Both the position numbers and the translations under genes were made by a program. This document shows, one piece after another, positions 6,944 to 12,444 of a stretch of DNA of 12,444 nt; position 1 is the stretch's first letter; each line of letters begins with the position of its first letter. The notes beneath the pieces are model-generated. The model was not told where the DNA came from. It worked only from the letters and a program-made list of their open reading frames with translations, and did not search any database. Source of the DNA: Stramenopiles sp. TOSAG23-2 (taxonomy: Eukaryota > Sar); NCBI GenBank assembly GCA_900128395.1, contig LT649853.1, forward strand, positions 1-12,444, read 5' to 3'.

Positions 6944-8476
6944 ATGCTCCTCACGTTAAGTAAAAGATCATCATCTATCATCAAACTTCCACAATCATCT
7001 TTACAATTGTCTAGGAGAGTATACAGTACGACGAAGAAAGATGCAGGTGGGTATTCCCAATCACGGCGTAATTATAGTTCGATAAATAAGGGAAAGAAAA
7101 TCAATAAAATACAACATAAGCCAAAACATGTTAGCAAATTCAGGGTTCCCGATTTACCATATACCAGGTATGCATGGATAGGCTATGGCCTTACTTTTTG
7201 CGTGGGGTATTGGTGGTGTAGAACAATATATGTAGAGGAAGAACTAGAGGTAATAACATTTAAACAAAATGAACAACTATTTGTTGATCCAAATTGTAGT
7301 ATTATTCTTGATTCTGGTGCTGCATCGACAACATTACCCATAAGTAGCGTTAAAAGTCGCAATGGAGAAAAATTTAAAGTCAGACGTGCTGATGAAAAAA
7401 TGATTACTGTAACCAATGCTAAAATTAATTATGAGTATAAAGCAAATATTGGTATTAATAAAAATGTTTTATTTACGAAATCTTCAAATAGTAGTCAAGG
7501 TTTAATATCATTAGGTGCTTTACTAGATGAATTTAACGAAACTGCAATTTTATTCTCTCTGAATAGTGCATATGCAATAAAATTGAAGGATCTGAAAAAA
7601 AAATTGAAGGAGCTGGAAAATGTTGGTCCACTACCACTGCAATTGATTGCAGAAAGACATCCTTTAATTTCATTTATAAAGAAGTATGATAACAAATTTA
7701 ATTATGATAAGGATCATTCCCATGATATGTGGTACTGTTACCCTAAAATCTTATTTCCAGAATATGATAGCAGACTAAAATGGCAATCCAGGCAATACAA
7801 TGATCCCCCTGTGCTATCACAACCATTATTATTTGATACTGGGGCTACAAACCATGTATTTCCAATGTCTTCTTTCAAAAGCAATACAAAGTTTGAGGTT
7901 ATTCCTGAAATAGTTAGCAAGACTCCGGATGATTCAAGCCCTTTGATTCTAAACAAGGCATTAAACAAGCTAGGACTTTTATACGAAGTATATGTATCAG
8001 AAAAGGCTAATGGCATCATAATTTCTCCACTGCACATGCTTCTAGTGCTTAGGCGTATTCACGAATTAACATTCCTGAAAGATGTAAAATCTCTTAACGA
8101 TGGAACTTTCAGTAAGGCTCCTAAAATACAACCTAAATTTCCGCCTTTCCATGGTGCATTTCTGTTTACGCGAACTTGTGTGTATTACATTGGCACTGAC
8201 GATATTGATATGGTAAAAAAACACAAAATTGCAACTTTTAAAAATGGTCTTTGGGAGATAGATAAAAAGTATTTTGGTTTGTCAGGTTCGGAATCAAATA
8301 ATATACCCATTATGTCAGACGTATGGGCCAAATCCAAATACGATTATATACTTGCAGTCCAGAAGAAACCTAACCAAATTGTGCGGGAAGATGGTAAGAT
8401 GTTGAGGCGTCAAAAGGGTGAGAAAAAAAAATACATAATAGTAAGTGATGGCATTATGACAAACATTCGCCTTTAA
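6944..8476 (+). CDS. Mitochondria-directed membrane-anchored protein with two retropepsin-like DSG/DTG motifs
   Basis: I chose the ATG at 6944 (510 residues); the frame upstream offers only a TTG. Residues 1-33 lack acidic residues, are rich in Ser and Arg/Lys, and contain RRVY-STT, a typical R-3 mitochondrial cleavage site. One membrane segment lies at about 77-96, so the rest probably sits in the intermembrane space, anchored in the inner membrane. The first protease-like block starts with CSIILDSGAASTTLP (D123) and has a copia-type succession: KVRRAD.KMITV, NVLF, GLISLGALLDE, AILFS. The second starts with LLFDTGATNHVFP (D298), followed by a weaker copy with IIISPLHMLL. The two aspartates are 175 residues apart, near the lobe spacing of pepsins, but the local sequence looks like Ty1/copia proteases. 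No reverse transcriptase, integrase or gag zinc knuckle is present. The C-terminal 120 residues are not recognised. It is convergent with the MFS gene. Confidence 0.75.
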   Translation: MLLTLSKRSSSIIKLPQSSLQLSRRVYSTTKKDAGGYSQSRRNYSSINKGKKINKIQHKPKHVSKFRVPDLPYTRYAWIGYGLTFCVGYWWCRTIYVEEELEVITFKQNEQLFVDPNCSIILDSGAASTTLPISSVKSRNGEKFKVRRADEKMITVTNAKINYEYKANIGINKNVLFTKSSNSSQGLISLGALLDEFNETAILFSLNSAYAIKLKDLKKKLKELENVGPLPLQLIAERHPLISFIKKYDNKFNYDKDHSHDMWYCYPKILFPEYDSRLKWQSRQYNDPPVLSQPLLFDTGATNHVFPMSSFKSNTKFEVIPEIVSKTPDDSSPLILNKALNKLGLLYEVYVSEKANGIIISPLHMLLVLRRIHELTFLKDVKSLNDGTFSKAPKIQPKFPPFHGAFLFTRTCVYYIGTDDIDMVKKHKIATFKNGLWEIDKKYFGLSGSESNNIPIMSDVWAKSKYDYILAVQKKPNQIVREDGKMLRRQKGEKKKYIIVSDGIMTNIRL

Positions 8477-8671
8477 AACATTTTTTTATATTAAAAAATT
8501 AAAAAATGGCAATCACATTTTTTAACTCTCTCACAAAATATCCTATCTTGGCAATAATAAAAAAAACGCGGAGTAAGAAATCCAACAAATGCCAATTTAT
8601 TAAAATTATAATATACTTCGTATTTTTTTACGAAGTATAATATTAATACACCTACCGCTACCCGTCTCTGC
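8477..8671. other. Convergent intergenic region
   Basis: This 195-base gap lies between the stop codons of two genes that face each other. It is AT-rich with A- and T-runs right after both stops and holds the perfect hairpin listed separately. It probably carries overlapping 3' ends of the two transcripts. Confidence 0.4.
8612..8639. terminator. Perfect 11-base inverted repeat with T6 loop between convergent genes
   Basis: TATACTTCGTA at 8612-8622 and TACGAAGTATA at 8629-8639 flank six T. The position between two convergent genes suggests a 3'-end or transcription-stop structure working in both directions. In eukaryotes such a role is not established from sequence alone, so the type is tentative. 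Confidence 0.4.
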
Positions 8672-10363
8672 CTAAATTGTACTTCCTGATGACGCACCAC
8701 CTTTTTTTGATGAATCACTTGTTGCAGGACCTGCTAAATTTAATCGCCTTGCACATCCAATATATTTAAACATTAAAAATAATTCAATCATACCCATTAT
8801 TCCTCCAATTAACCACATAAAATGAGAAAAGCTTCCATAATGATGATTGATTCTTATAATATCTGATTGAAACATTGGACCAGATACTAAAGGACATATT
8901 GCCATTCCTATGCTCATTGATGCAGACACCATACCACTACATTTTCCTCTTAAACTAGCTGGTACTTTAGCGGACGCAATTTGTAATAATGTCGGTAATG
9001 TTAAATTCCATCCAACACCTATTGTTAATAAAAAGAAAATAGCATGTATCCAAAAAATTTCTATAAACGTATATACTGCTATACCCGTTGTCAACAACAC
9101 ACATGATATTATTGCTGTTCGTGGTGCGCCAATTTTATTAATCAGAAATTTAACTCCACATATATTCATTATAAGAGCTACAATACCAAATCCAGCAAGA
9201 AAAAAACCTAATTCCGTTGGACCAAAATTAAAAAGAATCATCCATACTAGACCAGTCATACTAGTCATACAAGCAAATGTAAATGCTGCAAGAGCCGTGC
9301 ATGCAGCGCATATATATGCAATAAACGGCATTTTTTCATCTGTTGTTGCTGCTTGGCCATCATTTTTTTTAGTGTTGTCCTTCTTATCGTTTGTAGTACT
9401 ACCAGCTTTACCATCAACGTTCATCGATTTTAAAAATTCTTTTCTTCCATAATTATATATATCATCAATATTTTGTTTCCTTGGCCCACAAATTCCACCA
9501 TTCGGTCGTGTTTCAGGTATTTTAAAAATACCAATGCTTAAACATATAAATGCAATGATGGCTGGTGAGAAAAATGCAATTCTTTTATTGCCAGTAGTTG
9601 CAGTTATTATTCCTCCTACTAATGGACCTAACATAAATCCAAGCCCAAGCATTGCAGCAGCCATCCCAAAATATTTCGGCCGTTGCCGTGGATCACCAAC
9701 CGTATCTAACACCATAGCTTGTACAACAGGCATTGTTCCTCCTGCTACTCCTGTAAAAAATCTAGCAAAAAGTAATGAATAAAGTGTAGTTGCTAAGCCA
9801 CACCAAGCATATCCCAATGCTGATGAAACAATGGATCCCATAATAATTGCTTTCCTACCAACTGTATCGCTTAGTTTTGACATGAAAAAGTTTCCAACAA
9901 ATTGTCCAACGCCAAATGCGAATATAGTTAATCCCACCTCGACCGAAGAACCACAACCAGGTGTCTCGCCACATATTTGAGTCACATTACTGTTTTTTAC
10001 ATATTGTGGGCATGTTGGACATTGAGTTCCTTCCTCCCATGGTAATTCAAGTGTATAATATGGCAAAATTGGTATTCCTATTCCTGCACCTAGAAAATCA
10101 ACAAAGGCACATAAATAGGCTGGCCACAATACTTTTAAAACATTTGGCGGTGAAGATGATGATGATGAAGTACTTGTTTCCTCCTCCTCTTTTTTGTTCG
10201 TTATTACATTATCTTCTTTTTTTTCCGTGATATTAACATCTTTTGAAGATGATGATGATGAAGTACTTGTTTCCTCCTCCTCTTTTTTGTTCGTTCTTAC
10301 ATTATCTTCTTTTTTTTCCGTGATATTAACATCTTTTAATTCAAGTTCTTTTGATTGGCTCAT
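8672..10363 (-). CDS. Major facilitator superfamily transporter, DHA1 drug:H+ antiporter type
   Basis: The product has 563 residues with twelve predicted membrane helices. The first helix has FVDFLGAGIGIPILPYY at 87-103, the DHA1-type pattern. Motif A, SKLSDTVGRK, lies at 162-171 between helices 2 and 3. A GxxxGPxxGG motif-C-like segment ends with LGFMLGPLVGG at 241-251 in helix 5, typical of proton-coupled antiporters. The loop between helices 1 and 2 is long and has four cysteines (115, 118, 131, 137; CPTC), which may form disulfides. The central loop between helices 6 and 7 is hydrophilic (about 283-345, Lys/Asp-rich). The N-terminal 71 residues are a charged Glu/Lys and Ser extension made of two copies of a 31-residue unit. 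The substrate cannot be predicted. It probably sits in the plasma or vacuolar membrane. The start has A at -3; the stop is TAG. Confidence 0.88.
   Translation of the reverse strand: MSQSKELELKDVNITEKKEDNVRTNKKEEEETSTSSSSSSKDVNITEKKEDNVITNKKEEEETSTSSSSSSPPNVLKVLWPAYLCAFVDFLGAGIGIPILPYYTLELPWEEGTQCPTCPQYVKNSNVTQICGETPGCGSSVEVGLTIFAFGVGQFVGNFFMSKLSDTVGRKAIIMGSIVSSALGYAWCGLATTLYSLLFARFFTGVAGGTMPVVQAMVLDTVGDPRQRPKYFGMAAAMLGLGFMLGPLVGGIITATTGNKRIAFFSPAIIAFICLSIGIFKIPETRPNGGICGPRKQNIDDIYNYGRKEFLKSMNVDGKAGSTTNDKKDNTKKNDGQAATTDEKMPFIAYICAACTALAAFTFACMTSMTGLVWMILFNFGPTELGFFLAGFGIVALIMNICGVKFLINKIGAPRTAIISCVLLTTGIAVYTFIEIFWIHAIFFLLTIGVGWNLTLPTLLQIASAKVPASLRGKCSGMVSASMSIGMAICPLVSGPMFQSDIIRINHHYGSFSHFMWLIGGIMGMIELFLMFKYIGCARRLNLAGPATSDSSKKGGASSGSTI
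10151..10336 (-). repeat. 93-bp in-frame tandem duplication in the MFS N-terminus
   Basis: Two copies, 10151-10243 and 10244-10336, differ at one base (10203 versus 10296), which changes Arg in copy one to Ile in copy two. Each encodes a 31-residue unit beginning KDVNITEKKEDNV and ending in a Ser run. The near identity points to a recent duplication, probably helped by the GAT/TCC triplet runs at the unit ends. Confidence 0.92.
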
Positions 10364-10866
10364 CTTGTCTATGTAAATTCTTGTATGTTTGTATATGCAT
10401 GTATTTATCTATATTTCTGTTCTTTCTGTGGATGGGCTCCATATATTTATTTGTTCCATCGGAATAGATGATGAGTGCATTTTTTGAATTTTTTTTGGAG
10501 ATTTTTCTACTACAGTATATTTTTGATGATGGTTCGACATAAAAAGAAATTACCGATCAAATTATTGTATTTAAGTATAAATTGATAGTACTGTTTGTAA
10601 TAGATATTTCGTTCTTTTCTTTCTTCGCAAGAAGTGCAAATAAAAAATCCATGTTCGGTCCGATCCTTACTGGCTTAGCTTTTTGCATAATTTTATACTA
10701 AAACTACTAAAGATATTTAAGATATAGAAACAGAAAGAGAAAGATGTAGTGACAGAACTGAAAGAAAGAAACAATTATACCACCAAGAAGAAGAAGAACA
10801 AAAACAATTAAACAAAAAATAAAAAAAACCGTCTTAGTAAACAATTATAACTATTAGTATATCATT
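10364..10866. promoter_or_regulatory. Divergent promoter region of the MFS and nitronate monooxygenase genes
   Basis: These 503 bases serve two genes reading outward. A T-rich half lies on the MFS side. A long purine-rich tract at about 10727-10830 (GAAA, AAGAAG and A-runs) lies just before the monooxygenase ATG and is probably its 5' leader. TTCTT-CGC-AAGAA at 10620-10632 is a small dyad. A 16-codon open frame at 10651-10701 and a 24-codon frame at 10468-10542 start with ATG but have no further support. Confidence 0.45.
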
Positions 10867-11937
10867 ATGAGTGAAACTATTTCAACTGCAGTGACTGAAT
10901 TATTTAATATTAAAAGGCCAATTATATTGGCAGGTATGAATGTTGCTGCCGGACCGGAACTCGCTGCTGAAGTGACGAACAACGGTGGATTAGGTGTTAT
11001 TGGTGGTGTTGGGTATACACCAAAATTCTTGAAAGCACAATTGGATGAATTGAAATCGTATTTGAATGACAAAAATGCACCTTTCGGTGTTGATTTACTT
11101 CTTCCGCAAGTTGGTGGTAGTGCAAGAAAAACAAATAAAGATTACACAGGTGGTACACTTCCTCAATTAATTGATATTATCATTGAAAGTGGTGCTAAAT
11201 TATTTGTAAGTGCAGTGGGTATTCCTCCTAAATGGGCAGTTGATAAATTGCACGGTAATGGCATTTTATGCATGAATATGATTGGTGCACCTAAACATGC
11301 AGCAAAAGCTTTAGCTGTTGGTGTCGATATTATTTGTGCACAAGGTACTGAAGGTGGTGGCCATACTGGTCAAGTCGCTACGTCTGTATTAATTCCAATG
11401 GTAGTCGACAGTGTACGTGGTAAAAAATCACCTTTAACTGGGAAACAAGTACCAGTAATTGCTGCGGGTGGGATATTTGATGGTCGTGGCTTAGCAATGG
11501 CATTGTGTTTAGGTGCAGACGCTGTTTGGGTTGGTACCAGATTTGTTGCAGCTGAGGAAGCTGGAGCACCTCCAGCGCACCAAAAAGCAGTTTTAAGAGC
11601 AGGTCCACATGACACCATCAGGAGTACGATTTATACTGGCCGACCTATGCGTATTATTAAAAATACATATGTAGTCGATGCAGAGGAAAATCATGCAGAG
11701 GAAATCAAAGAATTTGCAAATCGAGGTATTATTTACATGCAAGGCGATTCGAGAAGACGCAAAGAAGCTGGTGAAGAATGGAGTGTACAGCAACAAATGG
11801 AAGCACGACCTCAATTAATGGGTCAAGCTTCTGCTGCTATTGATGCTGTTGAACCAGCATCGAAAATCATGGATGAAATGATAGCTGGTGCCTTGGCAAC
11901 TTTACGACGTGGAGTTGGTATGGCAGCAAAGTTGTAA
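10867..11937 (+). CDS. Nitronate monooxygenase (2-nitropropane dioxygenase family)
   Basis: This FMN enzyme oxidises alkyl nitronates, such as propionate 3-nitronate, with oxygen and so removes toxic nitro compounds; the exact substrate here is unknown. The 356 residues give a complete TIM-barrel protein of normal family length. Visible marks: KRPIILAGMNVAAGPELAAE near the start (residues 17-36) and NNGGLGVIGG at 38-47. GGGHTGQ at 163-169 contains the presumed catalytic His166. VIAAGGIFDGRGLAMAL at 197-213 and GADAVWVGTRF at 217-227 form the FMN phosphate site. The C-terminus GQASAAIDAV ... GVGMAAKL resembles fungal and actinobacterial members. No presequence or C-terminal SKL signal is present (it ends AAKL), so a cytosolic place is likely; a degenerate peroxisomal signal is possible but not supported. 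The ATG has A at -3 and follows an A-rich leader. Confidence 0.92.
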   Translation: MSETISTAVTELFNIKRPIILAGMNVAAGPELAAEVTNNGGLGVIGGVGYTPKFLKAQLDELKSYLNDKNAPFGVDLLLPQVGGSARKTNKDYTGGTLPQLIDIIIESGAKLFVSAVGIPPKWAVDKLHGNGILCMNMIGAPKHAAKALAVGVDIICAQGTEGGGHTGQVATSVLIPMVVDSVRGKKSPLTGKQVPVIAAGGIFDGRGLAMALCLGADAVWVGTRFVAAEEAGAPPAHQKAVLRAGPHDTIRSTIYTGRPMRIIKNTYVVDAEENHAEEIKEFANRGIIYMQGDSRRRKEAGEEWSVQQQMEARPQLMGQASAAIDAVEPASKIMDEMIAGALATLRRGVGMAAKL

Positions 11938-12444
11938 ACAAACCAATACCGCTACCATCAAGGAGGAACTTACCAACAAGTTATTATAACAATTGTATTG
12001 CTTTTAGGAATATTACCTTTATCACCACGAAAACGTCGTGTTATCAATGTATTATAATCCTCGTGCAAAAAAATTTATGCAAAAATCGAGACGAGACAAA
12101 AAAACACCGCTTGCAAATGTGAGGCTGCTTAAAAAATTCGTAAATCGTTATTTTATCAATTTTGCCTATCAACACTATACCAAAAAAACCAGAAGTATTC
12201 TGATGGTTTTCAACAAATAGGTACCCTCAAGTACAAAAAATACCTAGTATATCCTATCAAATATATCAAACACTACAAATCTACTTAGTATATGAAAAGG
12301 ACTACATTAAGTATAAATATGATAGGAAATGAAAAACAGAAAATGTGGCAAAAAAACACACTTTTCAGTGTAAAATGTTGAAAGGCCTGTGTCCATGCTA
12401 ATTTCTAAATGCTATTTCCATATATTAAAAACACTTCATAGGGA
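11938..12444. other. Intergenic region after the monooxygenase gene
   Basis: These 507 bases to the window end show no convincing gene. A 57-codon frame from an ATG at 12047 is Lys/Arg-rich mainly because of A-runs and has T at -3. TCCTATCA at 12252-12259 and TGATAGGA at 12320-12327 form an inverted repeat with a 60-base spacer. CAGAA-GTA-TTCTG at 12189-12201 is a small hairpin. The right edge cuts the region, so a neighbouring gene's regulatory DNA may begin here. Confidence 0.4.

Noticed and set aside
6944-8476. Intact LTR retrotransposon
   Set aside because: No long terminal repeats, primer-binding site, reverse transcriptase, RNase H, integrase or gag zinc knuckle are seen in or beside the frame.
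8612-8639. Similarity of the hairpin arms (ACTTCGTA/TACGAAGT) to loxP-type recombinase sites
   Set aside because: The shared word is only eight bases, the spacer is six T rather than an asymmetric 8-base core, and no recombinase gene is present.
8910-9452. 180-codon frame on the plus strand
   Set aside because: It lies wholly antisense to the well-supported MFS transporter and has no recognisable feature.
10640-10700. tRNA-like patch with GTTCGGTCC
   Set aside because: No cloverleaf with acceptor and anticodon stems can be folded around it.
12047-12220. 57-codon Lys/Arg-rich frame
   Set aside because: Its composition follows from A-runs, the -3 base is T, and there is no domain or signal; it is most likely chance.

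Overview
The window is nuclear DNA of a single-celled eukaryote. It is strongly AT-rich, with A/T microsatellites and poly-T/poly-A tracts between genes. The reading frames are long and uninterrupted, and TAA, TAG and TGA all serve as stops, so the standard code applies. Several products carry eukaryotic features: secretory signal peptides with N-glycosylation sites, a mucin-like stalk, a mitochondrial presequence and a seven-TM protein of the TOM1/GPR137 type. All seven well-supported genes have A at position -3 of the ATG and none needs an intron. I cannot place the lineage; an AT-rich, intron-poor protist fits best.

Layout from left to right: (1) 1-377, probably the tail of an upstream gene, then the promoter of (2) a plus-strand HTTM (vitamin K-dependent carboxylase-like) membrane protein, 378-2285. 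(3) A plus-strand secreted mucin-like protein with a beta-helix, 2635-3666, whose C-terminal part resembles half of a cyclic-nucleotide-binding domain. (4) A minus-strand cysteine-rich secreted protein of unknown family, 3920-4795, with a tandem 47-bp element upstream. (5) A minus-strand seven-TM protein, 5386-6471. (6) A plus-strand protein, 6944-8476, with a mitochondrial presequence, one membrane anchor and two retrotransposon-like aspartyl protease motifs. (7) A minus-strand DHA1-type MFS transporter, 8672-10363. (8) A plus-strand nitronate monooxygenase, 10867-11937, followed by about 500 bases with no convincing gene.

The genes do not form an operon or an obvious pathway. Five of the seven products are predicted to enter membranes or the secretory route. 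Genes 5/6 and 7/8 are divergent pairs; pairs 3/4 and 6/7 are convergent, with short 3' gaps containing inverted-repeat sequence.

The most interesting items are the mitochondria-directed, Ty1/copia-protease-like protein and the secreted beta-helix protein fused to a phosphate-binding-cassette-like segment. Next come the tandem dyad element upstream of the cysteine-rich secreted gene and two GC-rich palindromes in the 6472-6943 divergent promoter. No RNA gene, CRISPR array or intact mobile element was found.
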